From NCBI GenBank assembly GCA_017633935.1, contig JAGBOJ010000103.1, positions 1-40,943 on the forward strand: DNA of 40,943 nucleotides. Reading direction: 5' to 3'. A model generated the notes under the pieces. The model saw only the letters and a program-made list of their open reading frames with translations. It had not been told where the DNA came from and did not search any database. Position 1 is the first letter of the stretch; every line of letters begins with the position of its first letter. The position numbers were made by a program, and so were the translations under genes. Below are positions 33,935-40,943 of the stretch, in pieces. Source of the DNA: Lachnospiraceae bacterium. GTDB lineage: Bacteria > Bacillota > Clostridia > Lachnospirales > Lachnospiraceae.

Positions 33935-34977
33935 GGAAAAAAGGGAGCTTAAGGGCTTTTATACTGCTTACAGCCCTGATCCTGTGCTTTCTTACGGGAT
34001 GTGCCGGAAAGGAGAGCGACGTAAAGGAGGTTCAGGAAACGGATGAGACAATAACGATAGGGATGAGCTTCGATTCATTTCTGATAGAGCGCTGGGAAAG
34101 AGACAGGGATGTGTTTGTGTCCACCGCAAAGGATATGGGTGCCGAGGTAAACGTCCAGAATGCGAACGGCGTGATCGAGACGCAGATAGAGCAGATCAGA
34201 TACTTTATAAAAAAGAAGGTGGATGCCATAGTGATCGTAGCCATAGACTCGGACAGGCTTGAGGGCGTGGTATCGGAGGCAAAGTCCGCGGGGATAACGG
34301 TAGTGGCATATGACAGGATGCTCCACGATGCCAATGCCGATCTTTATGTATCGTTTGACAATCATAAGGTCGGTGAGCTTATGGCCGAGGCACTTGCCGA
34401 CAGCGGATCTGATGTAAAAAAGGTGCTGATGCTTTCGGGACCCACAGAGGATGATAATGTGCTGCAGGTTAACAGCGGATTTGAGGAGATCTGTAAAAAG
34501 GAGCATATAAAGATCAGCGATATCTTCTACACCCCGGGCTGGAAGCCTGAGAATGCAGCGGATTTTTTAAGGGAAAATCCCGAAAAGCTGGAGGGCGCGG
34601 ATGCGATAATGTGCGGCAACGACAATATCGCGACCCAGACGGTAAGGCTGCTTGCAGAGCAGAAGAAGGCCGGACAGATACTTGTCACGGGGCAGGATGC
34701 CGATCTTGAGGCATGCCAGAGGATAGTGCAGGGAGCACAGCTTATGACGGTCTATAAGCCCGTGGAAAAGGAGGCAAGAGCCGCAGCCGAGGCAACGATA
34801 GCACTCATTAACGGAAAAGAGCTCAGAAAGGTAAACGCTTCGGAAAATGACGGGACATATGATATACCCGCCATAATCTTAGAGCCTACGGCGGTGAATA
34901 AGACCAATATGGACGAGGTAATAATAGGAAGCGGCTTTCATCTTAAGGAGGATGTATATCTTTACGCAGGAGAATAG
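33931..34977 (+). CDS. XylF-like sugar-binding lipoprotein
   Basis: A 348-residue lipoprotein with lipobox LTGC (Cys24). The mature domain is a type 1 periplasmic sugar-binding fold closely like XylF/ChvE: IGMSFDSFLIERWERDRDVF, VNVQNANGVIETQIEQI, VVAYDRML, FDNHKVGELMA and VTGQDADLEACQ. The start overlaps the regulator gene by ATGA. It is co-encoded with the sensor operon rather than with the transporter, and could supply the transporter or present sugar to the sensor. Xylose specificity cannot be shown from sequence. Confidence 0.88.
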   Translation: MRKKGSLRAFILLTALILCFLTGCAGKESDVKEVQETDETITIGMSFDSFLIERWERDRDVFVSTAKDMGAEVNVQNANGVIETQIEQIRYFIKKKVDAIVIVAIDSDRLEGVVSEAKSAGITVVAYDRMLHDANADLYVSFDNHKVGELMAEALADSGSDVKKVLMLSGPTEDDNVLQVNSGFEEICKKEHIKISDIFYTPGWKPENAADFLRENPEKLEGADAIMCGNDNIATQTVRLLAEQKKAGQILVTGQDADLEACQRIVQGAQLMTVYKPVEKEARAAAEATIALINGKELRKVNASENDGTYDIPAIILEPTAVNKTNMDEVIIGSGFHLKEDVYLYAGE

Positions 34978-35181
34978 ACGCTGTTATAGAGGAGTTTATA
35001 AAGTCAATAGTATTTTATTGTAAATTTTGATGAGCCTGTGACAAGAATGTGCTAATTCTTTGTTGAATATTTACCAAAATGATAAAAATTGAAAGAATTT
35101 AGCAAATTATTCCTGCCTTTTATGTGATATTGTGTCAGTGTACAAAAAAACAATTCCTAAATAAGGAGGGAAAAACAGATT
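34978..35181. other. 204-bp A/T-rich leader upstream of chvE
   Basis: No gene and no recognised riboswitch. It is strikingly A/T-rich compared with its neighbours, consistent with a regulated promoter region and binding sites for the YesN-type regulator. A strong AAGGAGGG ribosome binding site sits at the 3' end. No terminator is evident after the preceding gene, so read-through from the sensing operon is possible. Confidence 0.55.
35060..35088 (+). promoter_or_regulatory. Candidate promoter for chvE transporter operon
   Basis: TTGTTG (35060-35065), 17-nt spacer, TAAAAA (35083-35088). The -35 matches the one at 29756; the -10 is weak, as expected if an activator is needed. Other weak matches lie nearer the gene (tgatattgt around 35126-35133). 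Confidence 0.4.
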
Positions 35182-36363
35182 ATGAAAAAGAAAATCTTAA
35201 GCGTACTGTTAAGCGCAACTGTAGCTGCAACACTTCTTGCAGGATGTGGAAGCAGCGCATCGGCACCGGCTGAGGCACCCGCAGCAGAGGCTCCCGCAGC
35301 AGAGGAAGCAGCACCTGCAGCAGAGGAAGAGGCAGCTCCCGCAGAGGAGGCTACGGAAGAAGCAGCAGCTCCCGCAGCGGCAGCAGGAAGCAAGGTTGGT
35401 GTTTCAATGCCTACAAAGGATCTCCAGAGATGGAATCAGGACGGCGCTAACATGCAGAGCGAGTTAGAGGCAGCAGGTTATGAGGTTGACCTTCAGTATG
35501 CTTCAAACGATGTTCAGACACAGCTTTCACAGGTTGAGAACATGATATCCAGCGGATGCAACGTTCTGGTTATCGCAGCTATCGAAGGATCTTCACTCGG
35601 TGAGGCTCTTGATATGGCAAAGGATGCAGGCATCCCGGTTGTAGCTTATGACCGTCTGCTTATGGATTCGGATGCGGTTTCATACTACGCAACATTTGAT
35701 AACTACATGGTTGGTACCGTTCAGGGTACATACGTAAAGGATCAGCTCGATCTTGACAACGCTGACGGACCTTTCAATCTTGAGATCACAGCAGGTGACC
35801 CCGGTGACAACAACGCAGGTTACTTCTATCAGGGCGCTCTCGACGTACTTCAGCCCTACATCGACGAGGGCAAGCTCGTTGTTAAGTCCGGACAGGTTAA
35901 ATTCGATGAGGTTGCAACTCCTACATGGGCAACAGAGACAGCACAGTCAAGGGCTGAGAACATTCTTTCATCCTTCTACGCTGACGGAACAGATGTTGAT
36001 GTATGGCTTTGCTCAAACGACTCTACAGCACTCGGTGTTGAGAACGCACTTGCAGCTAACTACAACGGCAAGTATCCCATCATCACAGGTCAGGACTGCG
36101 ATATAGAGAACACCAAGAACATGATCGCAGGCAAGCAGTCAATGTCAGTATTCAAGGATACACGTACACTTGCAAGCCAGGTTGTAAAGATGGTTGGACA
36201 GATCCTTTCAGGACAGACCGTTGATGTAAACGATACAGAGACCTACAACAACAACGTTATCACCGTTCCTTCATACCTTTGCGAGCCTGTATTCGCAGAT
36301 GTAAACAACTACAAGGAGCTGCTTATCGATTCCGGATACTACACAGAGGATCAGCTTAAGTAA
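35182..36363 (+). CDS. chvE: ChvE-family multiple-monosaccharide-binding lipoprotein
   Basis: A 393-residue lipoprotein with lipobox LLAGC (Cys22), then an Ala/Pro/Glu-rich flexible linker of about 45 residues and a type 1 sugar-binding domain. It is close to ChvE throughout: VGVSMPTKDLQRWNQDG, YDRLLMDSDAVSYYATFDNYMVG, LEITAGDPGDNNA, GQVKFDEVATPTWATETAQ, ITGQDCDIENTKNMIAGKQ and a GYYTEDQLK end. It feeds the MmsA/MmsB transporter downstream. Codon choice differs from its neighbours (more ATC, GTT and TAC, fewer ATA), as in highly expressed binding proteins. A hairpin-rich spacer follows. Confidence 0.93.
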   Translation: MKKKILSVLLSATVAATLLAGCGSSASAPAEAPAAEAPAAEEAAPAAEEEAAPAEEATEEAAAPAAAAGSKVGVSMPTKDLQRWNQDGANMQSELEAAGYEVDLQYASNDVQTQLSQVENMISSGCNVLVIAAIEGSSLGEALDMAKDAGIPVVAYDRLLMDSDAVSYYATFDNYMVGTVQGTYVKDQLDLDNADGPFNLEITAGDPGDNNAGYFYQGALDVLQPYIDEGKLVVKSGQVKFDEVATPTWATETAQSRAENILSSFYADGTDVDVWLCSNDSTALGVENALAANYNGKYPIITGQDCDIENTKNMIAGKQSMSVFKDTRTLASQVVKMVGQILSGQTVDVNDTETYNNNVITVPSYLCEPVFADVNNYKELLIDSGYYTEDQLK

Positions 36364-36687
36364 TTAAATCCGGGTCTTTGAAAGACTGGTATGTAACAGA
36401 CAGGCGGGTTATATGATATAGCCCGCCTGTTTGTGGAAGCAAAGAGCCAAGGTGCACGCTGGGTGCTTGCACACAAAGCGTGCATTTTGGCGACTGCCCA
36501 TCATCGAGCACGAAGTGCGGGATGATACGGCAGCATTGCTGAATCAAGCAGGGGGATTTATCCCCCTACTCGATCAGATAAAATATATAACAAAGGTCAA
36601 AGAAATAAACGAAGGTGAAGTACGGCCGGTCCATTGCATGATCTGCAGGGGATACAGCCAAATACAATATGGATTGGAGGGATATTT
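36364..36687 (+). promoter_or_regulatory. Hairpin-rich spacer between chvE and mmsA
   Basis: No gene is seen in these 324 bp; four stem-loops are present. (1) cagacaggcggg 36397-36408 pairs with cccgcctgtttg 36422-36433. (2) 36447-36460 pairs with 36477-36490 (14 bp with G-U pairs), with an inner gtgc-tt-gcac. (3) ctgcc/atcatc/gcac (36494-36511) pairs with gtgc/gatgat/ggcag (36515-36533). (4) agggggat 36550-36557 pairs with atccccct 36560-36567. None has a proper T run. Likely roles are partial termination and protection of chvE mRNA 3' ends, so that more binding protein than transporter is made. Confidence 0.7.
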
Positions 36688-38226
36688 TTGGGAAAAGTCA
36701 TACTTGAAATGAAAAATATCACTAAGACTTTCCCCGGCGTAAAGGCTCTCGACAATGTAAACCTTAAGGTTGAAGAGGGCGAGATACATGCGCTTGTCGG
36801 GGAAAACGGAGCGGGCAAGTCCACCCTTATGAATGTCTTAAGCGGCATTTATCCCTACGGAACCTATGAAGGCGACATCGTTTATAACGGCGAGGTCTGC
36901 AAATTCCAGAAGATAAAGGATTCCGAGGAAAAGGGCATAGTTATCATACATCAGGAGCTTGCTCTTGTGCCCCAGATGTCTATCGGTGAAAATATGTTCC
37001 TCGGTAATGAACGGGGAAAGAAAAACGCAATAAATTGGAACGAAACATATGGTGAGGCGGATAAGTATCTTAAGATGGTAGGCTTATCCGAATCATCGCG
37101 TGTACTGATAAAGGATATCGGAACCGGAAAACAGCAGCTTGTGGAGATCGCAAAGGCTCTTGCAAAGAATGCGAAGCTCCTCATTCTGGATGAGCCTACC
37201 TCTTCGCTTAACGAGACGGATTCAAGGGCGCTCCTTGACCTGATGCTTGAATTCAAAAAGCAGGGTATGACAATGATCATAATCACGCATAAGCTGAACG
37301 AGGTCGTTTATGTTGCCGATAAGATCACGGTAGTCCGTGACGGCTCGACTGTTGAGACGATGGACTGCCACGAAAGCAAGATCGACGAGGACAGGATAAT
37401 AAGGGGAATGGTCGGACGTGAGATCACAAACCGTTTCCCGAAGAGGGAAAATGTCAATATCGGCGATATAAATATGGAGGTGGATCACTGGACCGTACAT
37501 CATCCGCTCTATACCGAAAGAAAGGTTGTCGATGACGTAAGCCTTAACGTAAAGAAGGGAGAGGTTGTCGGCATCTACGGACTTATGGGAGCCGGAAGGA
37601 CAGAGCTTGCGATGAGTATTTTCGGAAAATCATACGGCTCGGGTATTACCGGAACCCTTAAGATAAACGGGAAAGAGGTAGACCTTAAGACTCCGCGTGA
37701 GGCGATAGAGGCAAAGATAGCCTATGTTACCGAGGACAGAAAGGGCAACGGTCTTGTCCTTTCAAATCCGATCCGCGTCAATACATCCCTTGCAAACATG
37801 AAGGGCGTGAGCAATAAGGGTGTCATAGATGTGGATAAGGAGTACGCGGTCGCTGCCGAATATAAGGAGAAGCTCAATACCAAGGCTCCCACGGTTGAAC
37901 AGAATGTGGGCAACCTGTCCGGCGGAAACCAGCAGAAGGTGCTTCTTGCAAAGTGGATGTTTACCGATCCCGAGATACTCATACTTGACGAGCCCACAAG
38001 AGGTATCGATGTCGGCGCCAAATATGAGATCTATTGCATAATAAACGATCTTGTAAGATCAGGAAAGTCCGTGATAATGATCTCCTCCGAGCTTCCCGAG
38101 GTTTTAGGAATGAGCGACAGGATATACATAATGAACGAAGGCAGATTTGTCGGAGAGCTGAACGCATACGAGGCTACGCAGGAGAGCATCATGGCAAATA
38201 TCATACAGTCGGGAAGGGGTGAATAA
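36688..38226 (+). CDS. mmsA: Multiple-monosaccharide ABC transporter ATPase (MmsA/GguA-like)
   Basis: A 512-residue protein with two ABC domains. The TTG at 36688 is chosen because GGAGGG lies 6 nt upstream and it gives the standard family length; an ATG at 36634 would add 18 residues without a site. The first domain has Walker [10 protein letters not shown] (38-46), the family-typical signature variant [14 protein letters not shown] and Walker [14 protein letters not shown]. The second domain has a degenerate Walker A ([10 protein letters not shown]), LSGGNQQK and [14 protein letters not shown]. This pattern is typical of the MmsA/GguA/XylG group. It powers sugar uptake with ChvE and the two permeases downstream. 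Confidence 0.93.
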   Translation: MGKVILEMKNITKTFPGVKALDNVNLKVEEGEIHALVGENGAGKSTLMNVLSGIYPYGTYEGDIVYNGEVCKFQKIKDSEEKGIVIIHQELALVPQMSIGENMFLGNERGKKNAINWNETYGEADKYLKMVGLSESSRVLIKDIGTGKQQLVEIAKALAKNAKLLILDEPTSSLNETDSRALLDLMLEFKKQGMTMIIITHKLNEVVYVADKITVVRDGSTVETMDCHESKIDEDRIIRGMVGREITNRFPKRENVNIGDINMEVDHWTVHHPLYTERKVVDDVSLNVKKGEVVGIYGLMGAGRTELAMSIFGKSYGSGITGTLKINGKEVDLKTPREAIEAKIAYVTEDRKGNGLVLSNPIRVNTSLANMKGVSNKGVIDVDKEYAVAAEYKEKLNTKAPTVEQNVGNLSGGNQQKVLLAKWMFTDPEILILDEPTRGIDVGAKYEIYCIINDLVRSGKSVIMISSELPEVLGMSDRIYIMNEGRFVGELNAYEATQESIMANIIQSGRGE

Positions 38227-38227
38227 C

Positions 38228-39394
38228 ATGAGTATAAACGTAAAAGCAGTATTAAAGAAATATACAATGGTATTCGCTCTGATAGCTGTGCTGATCTTCT
38301 TTCACGCGATTACCGGCGGCAAGATGCTCCTGCCGCAGAACGTAAACAATCTTATATCCCAGAACGCTTATGTGTTCGTACTGGCGGCAGGCATGCTCTT
38401 GTGTATCCTGACCGGAGGAAATATCGACCTTGCCTGCGGCTCGGTGATCTGCTTTATCGGCGGCATCGGCGCCATTATGATGGACAAGGACATCAGTGCG
38501 GTGTTTGCGGTACTGGTAATGATAATCGGAGGTCTGCTCGTGGGTGCATGGCAGGGCTTCTGGATCGCCTATGTAAAGGTTCCGCCTTTCATAGCTACAC
38601 TTGCCGGAATGTACGCCTTCAGGGGACTTTCAAACGTAGTCCTTCAGGGATATACGGTAGGTATCAGAAATACGGGCTTCTTAAATGTGTTCGGCGGCGG
38701 CGCTGACTGCTATATACCGGATTTCTTCGGAAACGGTGCATTAAATATCACCTGCCTTCTTACCGGAGTCGTTCTTGCAGCCATCTATATCGTGCTCGCC
38801 TTAAAGAACCGCATCAGCGCGAAGTCAAAGGGCTATGAGGTGGAGCCCGTGTATTCGATGCTCATTAAGATGGTGATAATAAGTGCGGTAGTTATCTGGT
38901 TCTTTTATAAGCTGGCAAACTACAAGGGCATCCCCACATCACTTATATGGATAGGTCTTGTGCTCCTTGCGTATGCCTATATCACCTCGAATACGACAAT
39001 GGGACGTTATTTATATGCGGTCGGCGGAAATGAGAAGGCAACGACTCTTTCCGGTATCGATTCAAGAAAGGTTTATTTCTTTGCATATGTCAATATGGGT
39101 CTTATGTCAGGACTCGGAGGTATCCTTACTATAGCCAGAGCAACACAGGCTCAGCCCACATTCGGACAGGGCTATGAGATGGATGCCATCGCTGCCTGCT
39201 TCATCGGCGGGGCTTCCGCATACGGCGGCGAAGGAAGCGTGTTCGGTATCGTTATCGGAGCACTGCTCATGGGTGTCATAAACATGGGTATGAGTATTAT
39301 GGGCGTGGATGCCAATTATCAGAAGGTTGTTAAGGGAATAGTTGTGTTAGTGGCCATCATCTTTGATGTTCTGTCGAATAAGAAGAAAAAGTAA
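38228..39394 (+). CDS. mmsB: Multiple-monosaccharide ABC transporter permease, copy 1 (MmsB/GguB-like)
   Basis: A 388-residue membrane protein with about ten hydrophobic segments. Motifs of the family are AAGMLLCILTGGNIDLACG, VKVPPFIATLAGMYAFRGLS, TTMGRYLYAVGGNEKATTLSGI and MDAIAACFIGGASAYGGEG. ATG 38228 is preceded by AAGGGGTG; a GTG at 38219 overlapping the ATPase gene is a less likely start. It forms the membrane channel of the transporter, probably together with the second copy 12 bp downstream. Confidence 0.92.
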   Translation: MSINVKAVLKKYTMVFALIAVLIFFHAITGGKMLLPQNVNNLISQNAYVFVLAAGMLLCILTGGNIDLACGSVICFIGGIGAIMMDKDISAVFAVLVMIIGGLLVGAWQGFWIAYVKVPPFIATLAGMYAFRGLSNVVLQGYTVGIRNTGFLNVFGGGADCYIPDFFGNGALNITCLLTGVVLAAIYIVLALKNRISAKSKGYEVEPVYSMLIKMVIISAVVIWFFYKLANYKGIPTSLIWIGLVLLAYAYITSNTTMGRYLYAVGGNEKATTLSGIDSRKVYFFAYVNMGLMSGLGGILTIARATQAQPTFGQGYEMDAIAACFIGGASAYGGEGSVFGIVIGALLMGVINMGMSIMGVDANYQKVVKGIVVLVAIIFDVLSNKKKK

Positions 39395-39406
39395 GGAGGA
39401 GGAATC

Positions 39407-40585
39407 ATGGCAAAAAAGAAATATACGGATGTATTGAAGAAAAATGCGATGCTCATAGTCCTTGTCCTGGTATATGTCTTCTTTACGGTATCGACAAACG
39501 GACAGATGTTTCAGGCTATGAACTTTAATGCGCTTATCACGCAGAATGCCTACGTATTTGTACTGGCGACCGGTATGCTGATGTGTATGCTCACCGGCGG
39601 AAATATCGATCTTTCCTGCGGAGCCTTTGTATGCTTTTTGGGCTCCATCGGCGGTATTCTTATGAGTGTCAAGGGGCTTAACGTAGGTGTTTCGATCATT
39701 TTAATGCTCCTTATCGGAATCGTTTACGGATGTGTGCTCGGATACCTGATAGCATATGTAAATATCCCTCCGTGGATCGCTACACTGGCGGGCTTCCTTG
39801 CATTCCGCGGCTGGGGCACGGCGTTGCTCAGTGCAAACAGCACGACGGGAAGTATCTCGCTTGCGGCTCAGAAGGCTTTCCTCGGGATCTTTTCCGGAAA
39901 GCTCTTCAGCACACCGATAAACCAGCTTAACATCGTCTGCATGGCAGCCGGAGTTATAGCGTGTGTGATCGTGGTGGTTACGTCATTTATGAGCAGGGCA
40001 AATAAGGTTAAGAAGGGCTATGAGGCAGAGTCCATGGGAGCTCTTCTGATCAAGATGGTTCTCGCGGTTGCGGTCATCATGCTCTTTTCCTATAAGCTTG
40101 CAATGGCGGGAGGTATCCCCACGGTACTTATCTGGGTTATCGTGATAGTGCTTATCTATAACTTCATAACCTCAAAGACGACTCTCGGAAGGTATTTCTA
40201 CACGATAGGCGGTAATGCCGAGGCGACAAGACTTTCGGGTGTCGACACAAAGCTTATAATGTTCCTTGCCTACCTTAATATGGCAGTGCTGACGGTTATT
40301 ACGACATATATCGTTACCGCGAGATTTCAGGCGGCTAACTCCACAGCCGGTACTAACTACGAGATGGATGCGATCGCTGCCTGCGTAGTCGGCGGTGTTT
40401 CGGCATACGGCGGTGCAGGCTCGGTTTTCGGTATGGTAGTCGGAGCTACGCTGATCGGTGTCATAAACCTCGGAATGTCGCTTATGGGCGTTGATGCCAA
40501 CTGGCAGAAGATAGTTAAGGGCGGAGTCCTCCTTGCGGCAGTTGTATTTGATATTCTTGCCGCTAAAAAGAGCAGCACAAAATAA
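39407..40585 (+). CDS. mmsB: Multiple-monosaccharide ABC transporter permease, copy 2 (MmsB/GguB-like)
   Basis: A 392-residue paralogue of the preceding permease, with the same motif order (ATGMLMCMLTGGNIDLSCG, VNIPPWIATLAGFLAFRGW, TTLGRYFYTIGGNAEATRLSGV, MDAIAACVVGGVSAYGGAG). AAGGAGGAGG precedes the ATG. The two copies are clearly diverged between the motifs, so this is an old tandem duplication. Most Mms operons have one permease gene; here a heterodimer is plausible. It is the last gene before the terminator at 40625. Confidence 0.92.
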   Translation: MAKKKYTDVLKKNAMLIVLVLVYVFFTVSTNGQMFQAMNFNALITQNAYVFVLATGMLMCMLTGGNIDLSCGAFVCFLGSIGGILMSVKGLNVGVSIILMLLIGIVYGCVLGYLIAYVNIPPWIATLAGFLAFRGWGTALLSANSTTGSISLAAQKAFLGIFSGKLFSTPINQLNIVCMAAGVIACVIVVVTSFMSRANKVKKGYEAESMGALLIKMVLAVAVIMLFSYKLAMAGGIPTVLIWVIVIVLIYNFITSKTTLGRYFYTIGGNAEATRLSGVDTKLIMFLAYLNMAVLTVITTYIVTARFQAANSTAGTNYEMDAIAACVVGGVSAYGGAGSVFGMVVGATLIGVINLGMSLMGVDANWQKIVKGGVLLAAVVFDILAAKKSSTK

Positions 40586-40624
40586 TACGGCAGACGGGTT
40601 TACAGACGGATCTGCGGCTTTTAT

Positions 40625-40662
40625 ACACCCCGGAGATATTGAAAATCTCCGGGGTGTTTTTT
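40625..40662 (+). terminator. Intrinsic terminator of the chvE-mmsA-mmsB operon
   Basis: A perfect 13-bp stem (acaccccggagat 40625-40637, atctccggggtgt 40645-40657) with a 7-nt loop is followed by a run of six T. It lies 40 bp after the last permease gene. Confidence 0.93.
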
Positions 40663-40745
40663 GACATTAAATGCATAAAAATATAGAATAAAGAGAAATT
40701 AAAGAACCATCATACTTTATCCATCAGTAAAGGAAACGATAATAC

Positions 40746-40907
40746 ATGAATAACAGAAAGAATTCTTATTTACGAAAAATAACTGTCTTTATGACAGTTC
40801 TGACGATGATACCCGCTCATCTGTCGGGAGGAATGCCGGTGTATTTCGGACTGACAGAGACTTTTGCTGCTGAAAAAACGGAGGGTAATGTGACAAAAGG
40901 TGAATAA
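40746..40907 (+). CDS. Short exported peptide or truncated secreted protein
   Basis: ATG at 40746 opens a 53-residue frame with a basic start (NNRKNSYLRK), a hydrophobic stretch (ITVFMTVLTMIPAHL) and a likely signal-peptidase site after TFAA. Only about 11 residues would follow cleavage. A modest AGGAAACG-type site precedes it. It may be a true small exported peptide or the start of a broken secreted protein. A GTG at 40900 overlapping its end, with AAAAGG before it, opens a frame that runs off the window and may be the next gene. Confidence 0.45.
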   Translation: MNNRKNSYLRKITVFMTVLTMIPAHLSGGMPVYFGLTETFAAEKTEGNVTKGE

Positions 40908-40943
40908 ACATATCCTGATATTTCATAAAATGCATCGGATACT

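Noticed and set aside
34978..35181. Riboswitch upstream of chvE
   Set aside because: The leader is A/T-rich without a conserved aptamer pattern or terminator/anti-terminator pair that I can recognise.
36431..36712. Open frame of 93 codons in the chvE-mmsA spacer
   Set aside because: It runs through the hairpins, lacks a ribosome binding site and overlaps the start of mmsA in another frame.
1..40943. tRNA or rRNA genes
   Set aside because: No cloverleaf-like or rRNA-like sequence was recognised in any intergenic stretch.

Overview
The window looks like part of a Clostridia (Firmicutes) chromosome, most likely a Lachnospiraceae-type gut or rumen anaerobe. The grounds are strong AGGAGG-type ribosome binding sites, frequent GTG/TTG starts, heavy use of ATA (Ile) and AGG/AGA (Arg) codons, lipobox lipoproteins, LytS/YesN-type two-component systems, a pyruvate formate-lyase activase and a ChvE/Mms-type sugar ABC transporter. 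The genus cannot be named from sequence alone. Nearly all genes lie on the + strand; one small hydrolase gene is on the - strand.

Region 1 (1-22043) is an unusual locus built around type IV secretion system (T4SS) parts. It opens with the 3' end of a repeat-bearing acidic gene, followed by a VirB4-type ATPase with a PrgI/VirB3-like membrane domain at its N-terminus. Next come a solute-binding lipoprotein, a STAS protein, a small charged protein, a membrane-anchored surface protein, a VirB2-like pilin subunit and a 1608-residue lipoprotein. These are followed by a response-regulator-like protein with a degenerate receiver, a secreted protein, a large Lys/Ala-rich protein, a small acidic chaperone-like protein and a sigma-70 family factor. 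A 344-bp gap holds two exact 52-bp palindrome-bearing repeats and an intrinsic terminator. After it come a 1237-residue protein with an intact Fic (AMP-transferase type) motif, a 593-residue protein with N-terminal repeats and a 77-residue protein that shares a C-terminal motif with it. No relaxase, integrase or coupling protein is visible here, so a protein-delivering T4SS with Fic-type cargo is at least as plausible as a conjugative element.

Region 2 (22105-29105) is signalling. A 7TM-type LytS-like histidine kinase overlaps a response regulator that resembles the degenerate one in region 1. An orphan pflA follows. Then comes a compact partner-switching set: a Cache-HAMP-PP2C (RsbU/SpoIIE-like) phosphatase, a GGDEF protein, an RsbW-like kinase and a second STAS antagonist.

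Region 3 (29122-40662) is sugar sensing and uptake. A divergent promoter pair separates the hydrolase gene from a membrane-anchored periplasmic-binding protein. That protein is followed, with ATGA overlaps or short gaps, by a LytS-like kinase, a YesN-type AraC regulator and a XylF-like lipoprotein, matching the XylFII-LytS-YesN arrangement known from Clostridium. Downstream lie chvE, a hairpin-rich spacer, mmsA and two paralogous mmsB-type permeases, ending in a strong intrinsic terminator. The last 200 bp hold a small exported-peptide gene and perhaps the start of another gene.
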